A stretch of 64,000 nucleotides of DNA from Cyclina sinensis (Eukaryota; Mollusca; Bivalvia; Venerida; Veneridae). Below, piece after piece: positions 27,701 to 42,700 of the stretch; position 1 is the stretch's first letter; the number at the start of each line of letters is the position of its first letter. Under the pieces are notes generated by a model that saw only the letters and a program-made list of their open reading frames with translations, was not told the origin of the DNA and did not search any database. The position numbers and the translations under genes are program-made. The stretch is from contig JAAONU010000018.1 in the NCBI GenBank assembly GCA_012932295.1, positions 8,056,828 to 8,120,827 of the forward strand, written 5' to 3'.

Positions 27701-30700
27701 TTAGAATGCAGAGGTGGTATCAAAAATGAATTCAGTCTGCCTAGAGTCTGACCAATTCAGTAACTGAATCATCCCAATATACAAATGTCTATTTTCATCA
27801 GAAGTTTGAATCAACCATTAAAATAACTTTCATAATCAGTTCTCCATGGGTATGGAAGTCTTTTAGACATGATGAATATACTTTTCTTTCTCATTAATGC
27901 TAGGAGATGTACAGCTTATGACAATGGAAAACAAAATCAGCAATATTTCAGTAAAGCTATTTAAGGTATCATCCTTGACTGAATTAAAAAAAAAAAACAT
28001 TAGTTCTTTCTTTCAATTCTTGTAAAGGTCCCACTTTTCTAAGACCTGTGGGTATTAATGCAGACCTGTGTTAAATCAGTTTGGAAGAGGAAACATTTCA
28101 ATGAAAGTAAGTTTAATGATACCATTTTTGGTTTTATCATAAATGTTTTAAAGTATTCTAGTTAGCTCATACTGTTAACTGTTAGGTTACTGTGAAGGAC
28201 TGAATGTTGATGACAGACGTTAGACACTGTACACCTGCTTATAACTAAAGCTCACCTTGAGCAAGCAGTAGACATCACTAACTATGAGACAATGAAAGAC
28301 AGATGGACTGTGCCTACAGCTAATGTGTGCTTAAAACAGTACCAAAAGACAATATTCATTTCCGTCTAACCATGTAAAGTACCAGTTCCTGGCATTTGTT
28401 TTTCTTTAATCGAATGTCTGTTGGAGAGAGCGTTTTAATCTAAGAGCTTTTCATCCTCATGGGAATTGGTTATGTCCGCTGGAAACACTTCATATTTTTG
28501 CTACAGCTCTGCAGAACAGGAAATTTGTCTTCATTCATCAGATAGGAAGAAAGGGCTGTCACTTGTGCCAGTCATTTATTCTTTACAAAATCAACAATGC
28601 AAGAAAAAACATATCAAGCTCTTGCAGAGACAAAATTATATTGCTGAATTAGTGACAATCAAATAACAGATATGATTCAAATACAGTCAAAAGAAAATGA
28701 TAAAAATTTGTCCCAAGCAGAGCATTTCATTCAGTTGCAGCTTTTCAAAATGAGGCAAAGATTAATTCTGTTACTGAAAATTCAAACCTTAAAATCTATG
28801 ATTGCTTCTCATCACAAAATATTGTCATTTGATATTCTGAAAATGGACTTTCCTTATGATAGATGAATCAACATCTGCAGATAAAAAACAACATCTGCAG
28901 ATGGTTTCCATGCCATAGACGAATCAACAGCTGCAGATGGTTTCCATGCCATAGATGAATTAACAGCTGCAGATATAAATCAACAGCTGCAGATGGTTTT
29001 TCATGCCATAGATGAATCAACATCCGCAGATGGTTTCCATGACATAGATGAATCAACAGCTACAGATGGTTTCCATGCCATAGATGAATCAACATCTTAA
29101 TATTTAGGTAGAAGTTATATATCTCTTGTGTAAAATATAACCAAAGGTTTAAATGAGGATGTCCATACATCCTTATAAAGATATAAATGGAATTAACCAG
29201 ATATGCTAGACATGTTGCTGTACCTTGATCCACAGTTCTTGAACAATATACTAAAACAGTATATATTTCATAGAAAATTGTCAAAGCTTTTGGCATTCTG
29301 AATAAATACGAATGCTTCAAACAACTCAGGACAACAGTGAATAGAACACCAGCATCAATTTCTGTAACATTCCAACTATCTGTTAAGAGAAGTCCAAACA
29401 ATTTCTGCACAGACAGACAAGTAACAGACAAAATACAGCAAGAAATTGCAGCAGTTACTAACCATTAAATAGAGGATATTTGTTTGTTTTTGTGGAAGAT
29501 GAGAATTTATTTCATCGAGTGAACACCATATGTGATATTTTCACGAGTGGCGCAGCCACAAGTGAAAATATAAACATATGGTGTTCACAAGATGAAATAA
29601 ATTCCCATCTTCCACTAAAAAACAAACAAATTTTCTTTTTATTTTATGCCAACATGTCAAAAATGGGTATTTTATGACATTTTTACTCAGGGCCTTCAAA
29701 AAATTCCCCATGGTGAGCCCCAAATCAGTTAATGCGTACTTTGGTCAAACCATTACTCCGCACACAAAAAAAGTGCAGACAATCTCCAATACATATGATA
29801 ACTTTACTTCTGCTGAAATAAACTGAATACACTTTCATCAAATAACATTTATTTTTCTCTACACAGTTTATCAATATTTATTGAATTTTAGCCATACATA
29901 CTTTAATTATAAAAGCGGATTAATACCGAGTAATATTCAATCAATTGAATTGAAAGTCGGCCAAATTGGATATTGTCCATGTGAGTTATGTAAACAAATC
30001 AGACATTTTCAATAATTTATGGCGAATTTCATCATTGTTCACAACTAGCTAGGCTCAGGAATTCAATATTATAACTGGATTTAACAAGGTAAATAAATTT
30101 CACTCACTGTCACTGTCTGAAATACAGCGGATTCTCTTGTATTTACGTGGTGGTGAAATTAGTTCCGGCACAAACAGTGGATTATCAAAATGGTAATTTC
30201 ACTGATTCAAAACAGTGGATTATCACTTTTATCTCACTGATATTTCCCTATATTTCATTGGTAGGCATAAAATAAAGAAAGAATTCTTTGCTAGCAAAGT
30301 ATAAAATACTGTAAGAAAGTATTTTTCATGAAAAAAAAATGTATTTCTGAACTGGTATGTTAAGTTAAAATTAATCCATACTTTAGGCATGCTGTGAAAC
30401 ATGGGAAACAAAACTGATCCTTGGCCTTCGAAGAAACTGCCACAAATTGGCTCATTTATTTGATTAAGGCATTTCCAACATGTAAAACAAACTACAACAT
30501 AAAAACCTCCTTGCAAATTTCATTGATCTGGTTTTCCGCAACTATAATTCCCAGAATGTGATTACTGTGAATGAATAAATTGCAAATGTTCTTCCTGCAC
30601 ACAAGAAATGCAACCTTTGATTCTGGTACTTTGCTGAAGATGGAAAACATTAAATAGTCAAAAGAATCCAATATACAAGACAGAATCAAATCTTACATGC

Positions 30701-33700
30701 AATAAAATCCCGTTGTAGAATGCCAGTAAGTCACGTTCTAATCCATTTAAATTGCACTGGAAAACACAATTAACATTACTATTAGAGATGTCAACAAAAT
30801 TAATACCAAATTTAGCATTAGAACACTCAAAAAATATTTCAAGTGATGCATGTAGAAAAAATTCATGATTTTACCACATGATAAATGGCAGCAATTCAAA
30901 GTGAAACTGAAAATACCAGTAAGTCATGGATTTACCTTATTTTAGTTTGTTGAAATGTTCGTAAATGATGTATTTATCATGAAACTCTATCATATTCCAA
31001 TAAAATGGAATATTTTAAGATTAGAGGATATCCTCCTAAAATGAAATGAATATCGTCAATGTTTTATTTTTATTTTTTTTTAAAGTCAAAACTAGGTCTT
31101 TAACCTGGCAGATGGCCAGCATCATTATTACAGAAATACGCATCAAGATTAAACAAGACTCTCATTTAGTGGCCTCAATATATCCTTTCCATGATACTGG
31201 CAGAATGATAATCGGGACGAAGTGTGAAGGGTTTATATAGGGTCAGAAACTTCGAACTAAAAATTGTCTATATTGTGTCATCCCTAAACAGCATGTAACT
31301 AGTGATATTTCATTTCTTTATTTTCAGGCTTCATCCAGAATAATTTTGTGGTTAAAATAAATAATAAAACAAGTGTGTGACTTAGAAAAGTCCTGCCACT
31401 TTTATACATAAAAACTTATTATCTTTAGGTATTGTATTTCTTTTTCATTTATATGTGCTGGTTGAAAAAGCTATGCTATTAAAATCATTCTGAGATCAAG
31501 TGTACCAGGAGAACTGACAGTTCACATTAACTGTAGATATTGACTTTTATCTTTTCATATGCCCGCAGTGATGTATTGTTATTCCCTGGTCGTCTGTCCA
31601 TCTGTCCGTTAGCAATTTTGTGTCTGCTCTGTATCTTTTGAATGGATTTAATCAAATTGAAACTACTTGGCAGAAATGTTAACCATAAGAAGATGATGTG
31701 CAGAGCACAAGTTCCAGCTTTCTCAGGTCAAGGTCAAGGTCGAACTTTGTCATTATGATTAAATGTGTCGAATTTTGTGTCCGCTCTGTATCTGTTGAAC
31801 CGACTGAAGGAGATTGAACTACTAACCATGCTGAGATGATGTGCAGAGCACAGGTTTCGACTTCCTTGGATCAAGGTCATGCTTAGTCACTATGATTTAA
31901 TGTGTCAAATTTCATGCCTGGTCTGTATCTCTTGAACTGATTTAAAGAATTTGAAGCTACTTGGCAGAAATTTTAACCTAATGTAAATGTAATGAGCAAA
32001 TTGCAGGTTTCAGCTTATTTGGGTCAAGGTCACATACTGACATTCATAACTTATGTTTGATGTTTCTTGTCTGCTCTGTATCTCTTGAACCAATTGAAAG
32101 GAATTGAAACTACTTTGCAGAAATGCTAACCATTATGAGATGATGTACAGGTTCTAACTTGCTGGGATCAAGGTCAAGGTCACACTTAGTCAGAATGATT
32201 TAATATGTGATATTTTGTGTTCACTCTGTATCTCTTGAACCAACTGAGTAATACTGAAAATACTTGGCAGAAATGTTAACCACGGATGTGCAGATTGGCC
32301 TGGCTCTATACTGGTGGCAAAGGCTAATCACTTTCGGTTCCAGCAGGTTATGGGTTAAAAAGCTGCCAAAACAGCATATATTATGACAACAATTATCACT
32401 GTGCCTGTGACATAACTGTATCTGGATAAGCCACTTTGATGATCTAGAACCCATCATCTTTAACCTCCTTGATTGGTAACAGGTCAGTTTCATGTCTGAA
32501 GAAACTGGCATATCATAGAAAACATAAGGAAACTGTAGAAAGCAGGCTTTCTCCATTAAATCATGACTTTGTAACTGCAAATGCTGATTTACAAACATAC
32601 GGTAAATAGAAAACTGGAAAACAACTGAAAATTTTCATCTTAAACAAAGGCAAGTTGTTATATTTTATGACTTGAAAAAAAAAAACAACAACCTAAAAGT
32701 AAAAAACTAACAAGCAAATGTCTGGATAATTGATTTTATGTCATTTTATTACTGCGGGATTACTACAGATGTTTTGAACCCATTTTCATTGACAAATGGT
32801 GAAGTATGTAGTTTAGATGATATTTATTAGGGAATGCACTGAAAATTGTTCCGTGAACATTTCATTTTCATACTTGTTACAATAACAAAATTATTGTGAA
32901 AAGATACTGTTACCTGTCCAATAAAGGAAGCCAGTACTGCTTTGTAAAAAAAAAAAAACGAGTAAAAAGTACACAAAAAAAACCCAACAACACTGAAGAC
33001 ATTTATTTCAGTGGCTTATTTGATATCTTATTTGAAAGTGTCTTCAAAGTTTTTGATTTCATGAGAGGTGGCATCAGTCATACACCTGAGGCTTTCAAGT
33101 TAGTTTCTTCGATGTTAACTATACTTTTGTAATCTGAATCTCTTCCTTCAGTAAGTACTTAAAACTTTTATTATATTTATAATAATATTAATTATCATTC
33201 AACTAATTATTACTAACTATTTACTATGATTAACTAATATTTTATAATATTTAGTAAAGATCTACCATTTTTTCAGTATGAAATTGTTAAATTTTAAGGT
33301 ATTTAGGCAATATTAATTGACTTGAGTTACAAAAAAGAAATGTCATGTCAAATTTCAGATTCTCCCAAGTATAATGATTACAGGAATTAAGTAAAATAAA
33401 ACAACAAACAAAAGCAAATAATCATACTACCTAAATGTATTCTAACATCCAGAGAATTTTTTGCATTTAAAAAATGAATATAAGTGCATTCAGTATAAAT
33501 GAATGCAGTTATCATGCAGGCATTATCTGACAGTAATACTTTATGTAGTCATTATTATTTTAGAAGACAGCCACACACTGAAGGGTCATGTGACTGCAAC
33601 AAAATGGCATGTTCCATGGTTTGGCTGTTGATGAAAAAAATTGTGATGTTCACATAAGCATTAACTATTAAAAGTCAACACTGCACCTACCCCAAGAAAA

Positions 33701-36700
33701 CCTTGACATATCACTGAAGTTCTTACTTGTGATTTATATAAAACCCCTGACATTTCTACTGTCATTAATATTGTATGTCATATAATATTCCAGCCCCAAC
33801 TATTACATCTGAATATAGAAGATATTACATTTGGGTTAGCATTTTCTCCCTACTGAAGATTTCTATGCCAATAACAACAACCATCCCTGGAGATTTGGGC
33901 AAGTTTTGACTGGATTTCAGATTTCCTTTCTCAATTTAACTTAAGCTAAAATTTTAAAGAGGAGAAAGATATCTAGCTGTATTTATTGACTATAAAACTT
34001 ACAGTTAATGATGCAGTACCAGACATGGCTTGTATCATCTTTTTTGTATATTCACTGGTGCCTTATTTAAACCTTTGAAAAACAGTCCATGCACACTTCA
34101 ATCATGAATTATTCAGTTCTTGACTGTAGTTCATGTACGGTATCAGGAACATAACTTAGGACCCTAAATATACATATGAATGAAAATCAAAACATCTTTA
34201 AAGTCCCTGCTCAAACTATTTAGAAACAGAATGCGAGAGATTTCTGTCATCTATTGCAAAGTGAAATAAGCAGGGTAACATTTTGGATAACTGTATTCAT
34301 TTATCTATTTCACAAACTTGGAAATGGGGTTTGTGTGAAAACACCACTGTTCACTTTCTTGACCACTTGCTGTCATAAGGTATAAAAATTAGTTAAAAAA
34401 TATGATTTTTCATCAACATGAATATCCAATAGGCTCATCAAATATAACTCATTTATGTACTCATCCATATAAATATCCATAAATCTCTGTTTTGCACAGA
34501 ATAATGTTAAGCTAATATGAAATTTCTGAAAAAGTATACATGTATTTCACATCTGGTTATCCAGAGATTATTATACCTACCAGTAATGGTTACCTAGAAA
34601 CAATCTTTATCTGGGACTTGGAAGCTTTTTGTACAACTCCTACACTTTTGTTTCACCAAAGATTACCTAAAATCTTTTTGACGTTTTTTTTTTTTTGTTA
34701 GTTGAGCAGAACAAGTTCATTTAGCAATTTTCTTCCCAGTGCTACTGCACTTAAAACAAGATTAAGAAATATTTTCCACATAAGCCATTGCAATAAAGCA
34801 AGTTCATTTAGGAAATTTTTAATTTTCTACACAGTATTACTTTAATAAACAACTGAATTAAGAAATTATTTCCGCAGTACCTCAGTAATAAAACAAGCAA
34901 ATTTGTGGAATTTATAACCCTGCCATAAAAAGTTTGTTACTACTGGGACATGTGAGTTTAAAAATAAACTCTTTTTAAAGGACAAATGCATGGTCCAAGC
35001 TGTATTGTTTATGAGAATGAAATATTTTATATCAGATATCTTAATCCCTCCACCTACAGCAGATTACCACTACACCATATCACGTACTTAGTCTCTAAGC
35101 ATTATCTAGGCCTTCTGTGTTGAACAAATAATTTTTACTGTTTTTCTTATATAACTCTTTAAATAGACTTAAGAACTCCTGGCATGCTGGGGCATAATTA
35201 GACAAGAAAGCAGTCTTAAGAACATCTCAAACCCCGCCGCCAATTCATCCATATGATAAGGGTTGCTTGTAAAGCTGTTGTAAATGTATACAAGAAACAT
35301 GGCAATGCCACGAAACCAGGTTTTCAAAAATGTTGTTCTGATTCTATACTATAGTATGAATTTTGGAATGAAGATTGCTATGAATATTCAAAAGATTATA
35401 ACATGACATGAAGGAAAAGATAATATTCATGAGAATACATGATAATGAGTAGGATGTAAATTTCGGCTAACAATACTGTCTGCAAGGAGTATACTTAATA
35501 ATGAGACAACAATTTCTGCACGTCATCTTGATGTGGTAAAAATTTGTCTGAAGTTTCATCAAAATTCTTCAAAGGGTTGAAGAGTTACAGAGCGGACAGG
35601 ATTTTCAATGTTAATGTCACTGTGACCTTGACCTTGGAGCCAGCCATGCGGAACATGCGTTCTGCACGTCATCTTGATGTGGTAAACATTTGTCTGAAGT
35701 TTCATCAAAATTTTTCAAAGGGTTGAAGAGTTACAGAGCGGACAGGATTTTCAATGTTAATGTCACTGTGACCTTGACCTTGGAGCCAGCCATGCGGAAC
35801 ATGCGTTCTGCACGTCATCTTGATGTGGTAAACATTTGTCTGAAGTTTCATCAAAATTCTTCAAAGGGTTGAAGAGTTACAGAGCGGACAGGATTTTCAA
35901 TGTTAATGTCACTGTGACCTTGACCTTGGAGCCAGCCATGCGGAACATGCGTTCTGCACGTCATCTTGATGTGGTAAACATTTGTCTGAAGTTTCATCAA
36001 AATTCTTCAAAGGGTTGAAGAGTTACAGAGCGGACAGGATTTTCAATGTTAATGTCACTGTGACCTTGACCTTGGAGCCAGCCATGCGGAACATGCGTTC
36101 TGCACGTCATCTTGATGTGGTAAACATTTGTCTGAAGTTTCATCAAAATTCTTCAAAGGGTTGAAGAGTTACAGAGCGGACAGGATTTTCAATGTTAATG
36201 TCACTGTGACCTTGACCTTGGAGCCAGCCATGCGGAACATGCGTTCTGCACGTCATCTTGATGTGGTAAACATTTGTCTGAAGTTTCATCAAAATTCTTC
36301 AAAGGGTTGAAGAGTTACAGAGCGGACAGGATTTTCAATGTTAATGTCACTGTGACCTTGACCTTGGAGCCAGCCATGCGGAACATGCGTTCTGCACGTC
36401 ATCTTGATGTGGTAAACATTTGTCTGAAGTTTCATCAAAATTCTTCAAAGGGTTGAAGAGTTACAGAGCGGACACAATTTCGTTTGACGCCCATCCGCCC
36501 ATCCGCCCATCCGCCCATCCGCCCGCCATACCCCAATCTAATAACCAGGATTTTCAAAATTGAAAACCTGGTTAATAAGCCACAGAGGGTAGCTAAGACA
36601 GCACTGCCGACTTTTATTATTAAGTGTGTCATTGTGAGGTGATGGATTACCATAGACAATGAGCACTCAGTTATTTTGAAACCGTCCAAGTAGTTGAAAA

Positions 36701-39700
36701 GTTGCAAATAATAAATGGGGTGCCACTATTTAAATGAATTATGTAATATCACCCATCTGAATAGGTGACATCACCTGTTTCTACAGAGGATATCATCCAT
36801 TCAAATAGGTTATATCACTTATTCAAGGAATGAATATTTGAATAGCTGATATCACCAATTTGAAGAGGACTCTGCAGATCCGTCTCTGATGGTGAACATT
36901 TGGGCAAGGCTATTTCAAATTCCTGTCATGCTTGAGGAAGTGATGGACTGGACAAGTGAAATGGACCCCTTTTATTGACCTTTAACCTCTAAGTGTGACC
37001 TTGATGTTGCGGGTGTTGTGCTCTGCAGATAATCTCATGATGGTGAATATTAGTGTCGGGTTATTTCAAAATTATTTAATGCTCAAGAAAGTTATGGCTC
37101 TGTAAGTGTGACCTTGACCTTGAAGTAGGAATCTGGTGGTTGTGCTCTGTTCATCATCTCATGATGATACACATCTGTGCAATGTTTTTTAAAATCTCCC
37201 GACAGTTTAAAAGATATACGGTGGACACAAAAAAACAGTGGAAGTTATGGCCCTCTTAATGTGGCCTTGACCTTGGGGTTGGGGACCTTGCTGTTGCACT
37301 CTGCACATTGTCTCATGATGGTTAACATTTGTGTCAAGTTATTTTCAAATTTTCTCACTAATCTGAGCAGACGCAATTGTGGACAGACAGACAGAAGAGG
37401 ACAACTCCTAGATCCTGTTCCTGGGGATAATAACCTTTCGAAATGACCATAGATCAAGTCACATGCAAAATATGTAAGTACTGGGCATTGATTTGGGGAG
37501 GAAGTATTTATTCTGTTTTCATATAAACTACACATATTTTTAGACCCTAAAGGTGTGATCTTACCTTGTCCCAAGAGCATAATTTTCATTATTCTCTGTG
37601 CATGACCACAGTGAGATGCCACATCCTAAATATCTTTGCAGTAGGCTTTACAGTTTTTGATATTAAGAAGATTTTTTAAAAGATTTTATAATTTTTACAG
37701 TTAAGTTACCATTGCAACCACAATTCTGGACAGAATGAAATTGCCTGGATAAATCTGGCAGAAGTTTATGCAAGGAACATGCTTGAAAAGTTCTAATGCT
37801 TTATGAAAAGCAAAAACAATTCTTAGATTTTCACATACGCAAGTCTTTTGTGTAGAAAATTAAACAAAGGGCCATAACTCTGGTGTTACTGATCTGTTCA
37901 GAACCAAATTCATGCCTGCAGCATCCTATACTGATGATACACAGTTGTATTGAATGACATGATTAGGTTTTACCTGTAAAAGTGTATATGCCTTATATAT
38001 TGCCTGTTCAATAAAAAACTTTATAAAAGACTTTCTCAAAAGTACCTCTGTAATAAAACAAGTTCAAAAGAATTAATCTCTACAGTACCTCTGTAATAAA
38101 ACAAGTTATTAAAACAAGTTCAGAAGAAATCTTCTCCACAGTACCTCTGATATAAAACAAGTTGATAAAACAAGTTCAGAAGAAATCTTCTCCACAGTAC
38201 CTCTGATATAAAACAAGTTGATAAAACAAGTTCAGAAGAAATCTTCTCCACAGTACCTCTGTAATAAAACAAGTTCATATGAAATCATCTCCACAGTACC
38301 TCTGTAATAAAACAAGTTCATAAGAAATAATCTCCACAGTACCTCTGTAATAAAACAAGTTCATAAGAAATAATCTCCACAGTACCTCTGTAATAAAACA
38401 AGTTCATAAGAAATCATCTCCACAGTACCTCTGTAATAAAACAAGTTCATATGAAATCATCTCCACAGTACCTCTGTAATAAAACAAGTTCATATGAAAT
38501 CATCTCCACAGTACCTCTGTAATAAAACAAGTTCATAAGAAATCTTCTCCACAGTACCTCTGTAATAAAATAAGTTAATAAAACAAGTTCATAAGAAATC
38601 TTCTCCACAGTACCTCTGTAATAAAACAAGTTCATAAGAAATCATCTCCACAGTACCTCTGTAATAAAACAAGTTCATATGAAATCATCTCCACAGTACC
38701 TCTGTAATAAAACAAGTTCATATGAAATCATCTCCACAGTACCTCTGTAATAAAACAAGTTCATAAGACATCTTCTCCACAGTATCTCTGTAATAAAATA
38801 AGTTAATAAAACAAGTTCATAAGAAATCTTCTCCACAGTACCTCTGTAATAAAACAAGTTCATATGAAATCATCTCCACTGTACCTCTGTAATAAAACAA
38901 GTTCATAAGACATCTTCTCCACAGTATCTCTGTAATAAAATAAGTTAATAAAACAAGTTCATAATAATTATGAAATCATCTCCACAGTACCTCTGTAATA
39001 AAACAAGTTCATAAGACATCTTCTCCACAGTATCTCTGTAATAAAATAAGTTAATAAAACAAGTTCATAATAATTATGAAATCATCTCCACAGTACCTCT
39101 GTAATAAAACAAGTTCATGTGAAATCATCTCCATAGTACCTCTGTAATAAAACAAGTTCATAAGAAATCATCTCCACAGTACCTCTGTAATAAAACAAGT
39201 TCATAAGAAATCATCTCCACAGTACCTCTGTAATAAAACAAGTTCATATGAAATCATCTCCACAGTACCTCTGTAATAAAACAAGTTCATAAGAAATAAT
39301 CTCCACAGTACCTCTGTAATAAAACAAGTTCATAAGAAATCATCTCCACAGTACCTCTGTAATAAAACAAGTTCATATGAAATCATCTCCACAGTACAAG
39401 TTCATTAAGCAATATTCTCTACAGTAAAATGTACTCTGATATTGAATGACAAAGTTTTATCATTAGCTTTACTACTGATTACTTTTTCAGTAACTTCTTT
39501 AAAGCAAACTAGTTTTCTGTTTTACCTTCTCTTTAAGTTAGAAAAGTAGACATAAATACAATAGAAGGGAAGCAAAACAACATTGTAATTAGAGTTTAGT
39601 ACTAGTATAATGATTAAAATTCCTGATAGGCTGTGTTTGAAGTAAGACATTATTATTCTCCAACAAAAAAGCTTTTACTCATCAGTCATAGATGTTAAAC

Positions 39701-42700
39701 TGAATAACAGCTATAATTGTATTGAATTTGTTCAGGAGTTATCTTACATGACATCTGTATATCCCTGAAGATTTTACAAAAGATTCAAATCACATTAGTG
39801 TATAAATTGAGAGGCATCTCTCTGAGATCTTGGCAAAGTGTGAAAGACCTGTAGGAAGTTGTGCAAGACATATAAAATAAATGACCTTTATGCTGAAGAA
39901 AAATATCTCAGTAGCTATTTAAACTGTAGTTGCAAAAATAACATATAATGATACCTCTTAATTCCATTTTTCTATAAAAATGTCTAGTACCAACAAACTT
40001 AATGATATGCTTTACACATGTATGTTCATATGTGCTGCATGTGTTACAGCATAAGAGAAACACCTATACAGCATAGCTGTAAGATCTGTTTTGTCCAATC
40101 ATACGTAACACAGAGAATGCAAATGGACCTACCACAAGAATTTCGATTGCTCCTATAATATACATGGAAGATGCTACAGTGGTCCCTAGATAGAACAGAA
40201 TCCCAACAGCACCACCAAACTCAGGTCCCAGGGCTCGTGAGATCATAAAGTATGAGCCTCCTGCTGGCACCACACCATTTGTGGCAATAGCACTCATTGA
40301 TATGGCTGTCAACAATGTCTGCAAGATAGATTACGTAACAGCTAGTTTATAACATGTGTCACAACAGATCAGCTGCTTAGCCCGCCCGCTTAGCTCAATA
40401 GGTAGAGCACTGGATTAGTAATCCATCGGTCGTTGGTTCGACCCCTGGGCAGGGCAAATTTTCTCCGTGACAATTGTTCTCAGACATTGTGTCTTATGTT
40501 CATTTGTCTCTCACCGCTGATTCAGAGTAGATCATGTGGAAATAGTAGTCAGTCACTTGCGGAGAAATTGGCAATTACTGGTTAGTTATCCAGGAAACTC
40601 AGTTAGGTGGACTGATCGCCGAGATATAACAAATGTTGAAATCGGCGTTAAACCCCAAAACAAACAAACAAACAAATCAGCTGCTTACTGGAACTTTTTT
40701 AATACCTGTAATACAATTTTTCTCAAAATTAATTCATGACACTGTTACAGCTTTCAAATTCATGAGCACATTTTATTACCGGTACTTTTCCAAAATTTAA
40801 ACTTAGAAACCAGTTCAATAAGTGGTCAATATTAGGCTCACATGGGTCTCAAATGACCTTTCATTAGACTTCTGGGTTTCTAATTTACTAAGCCATTTTT
40901 TTTATTACAACCAGTCATCTAATTAGTCAGAAAACATCCCATTAGACATGTCATGCCAGATATCACACACACAGTAACACTGCTCTTACAATATAGTTCC
41001 TTGTTTCTGTTTAACTTTGAAAACCACAGTAAGTACTGACAAGAGTAGGGGTTACTACAGAAATAAATAATAACTTAATTACCATCGACTGATATTTCTG
41101 TAGGGCTAGGGCTGAGACACTGAGTTTCAGAGATAATATGTCAGGAAACTAAAACATGTAAATGTACTTTTTTCATAATGCCCACATGCCTTTGTAGGAA
41201 CATGTCACTACTGTCATTGTCTGAATATAAGCCATAAATTTTCCAGAAATTTAAACTTTATTTTGAAGTTATGGCTTGAACATTTTTTTCTCAACCTTAA
41301 ACTTTAACTTTCTAAGCTGCATCTTGGCAAACATTGTCTATAATCAATGAAAAGATAATATCTTTTTTTTCTATTCCATAGCATGAATATCTTCCAGGAT
41401 AGCCCTTTCTTAAATCAATACATCTCAACATTTTAAGGACAATGCCACTTTAAGGTATTACAATATCTTCTGTAAGAAATTTATTTTGTTATAATCCTAG
41501 ATCTACCAAGTTTTTCAATTGTCCTTTATTTTGCTGATCAAGAATGTTTACTGCAACTGAGGCAAATAGGCAAGAATGTCCTCAATTTATACAAATTATT
41601 AGGGATTTCATTTTTCAGATTCTAGATACTTTTAGGGTGTGCGTAATACAAAATTGCAGTCTATATTCAGACGATGATGGTATTTAAATGACACATTATT
41701 ATGGCCCTAAAATAAGCAAAAAGCCTTGAAATTGCATTGAACATTTTATGTAACATAATAAATACTATTATGTACAATTTGGGGTTCAAACTTTCACCAA
41801 ACTTACACAGCTGCAACAGACCAGCACAATCAGGAAACCTTCTACAGCCCCAGCCATCCCCACAATCCACGTCATACGAATAAACAGTAAAACACCAAAT
41901 ATGTTCTGTATGCATGGCAGGTATACTCCAAGTAATGTACCCAGACGCGCCTGAAAAGAGAAACAGCCAGCATTTATCATAGTATCAAACATGTTTAGCA
42001 AATTTAAAGCATGGTCCTGAGGTCTGTATACAAGTTTATGTACTGGTCAAGGCTGAGTGGCATGTGACCAAATGAAGAAGATGGACTCAAGTAAATCCAT
42101 AAGCCAGAAGGATCATCATCTACTGGTAAGAAATTGAATATCTGAACTGAAAAATTCAAGTTGAAACTTCTTTATAATTATTATCAATTGTTGTATCACT
42201 TCTAGAACTATCTAAGCTGTCTTTACTGATCAAATTTTAGTAAAAAAAATGAACAAACATGAAATGCCCTATAAACTAAATAAAACTGGTTCTATCTATA
42301 CATAAACGCAGCTTTTGCTTTCTTATTCTCAGCTTGATTTGACCCTTATACATTTTAGTTACCATCCAGACATTGCTGAAACCACTCCACTAATCTGTCA
42401 TAATACAGACCAATCATGTCTCTGGTTAATCAAATCATTCCTTGGCCAAATTACTGCATGGTGCCATTCTGGCAATATATGTTCCAAATACCTTTGTTGA
42501 GTTACACATTTCTGCTAAAATCACTGACAAACTTGTCAATAAATGATTCAAAACCCCATCACATGCCCAGACAAATAAATCACATTTTTTTGCTTCCATT
42601 CAATCACAGGATATATTTTCTTCCCTGAAAATAATGTACATGTTTCTTCTTCTGCTTTCTTCACATTCAAAATCTTGAGTCAAGCTGCCTATAAGATCAT

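Larger units (their letters stand above)
35300..36575 (+). mobile_element. Element with AACCAGGTTTTCA inverted ends carrying a tandem core
   Basis: Left end caatgccacgaaaccaggtt; right end ctaataaccaggattttcaa, then ttgaaaacctggtt, which folds into a hairpin. Between them sits a 146-bp array and a (cccatccg)n tract. The layout (short ends, tandem core, terminal hairpin) resembles the bivalve pearl-type or non-autonomous Helentron elements; that link is inference. Confidence 0.55.

Noticed and set aside
27489..29097. CRISPR-like arrays
   Set aside because: The 31-bp and 36-bp units are contiguous with no unique spacers, and the sequence is eukaryotic.
35544..36456. Six identical 60-codon plus-strand ORFs as a repeated small-protein family
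   Set aside because: They are produced by the 146-bp DNA repeat, the frame shifts between units, and there is no start context or similarity to support translation.
38447..38863. Minus-strand ORFs of repeated [15 protein letters not shown] sequence
   Set aside because: Translation of the 43-bp minisatellite only; frames break whenever a unit changes length.
40384..40455. A functional tRNA-Thr (AGT) gene
   Set aside because: The D and anticodon arms look good, but the acceptor has two mismatches and the T stem pairs poorly. It is the head of a SINE with target-site duplications.
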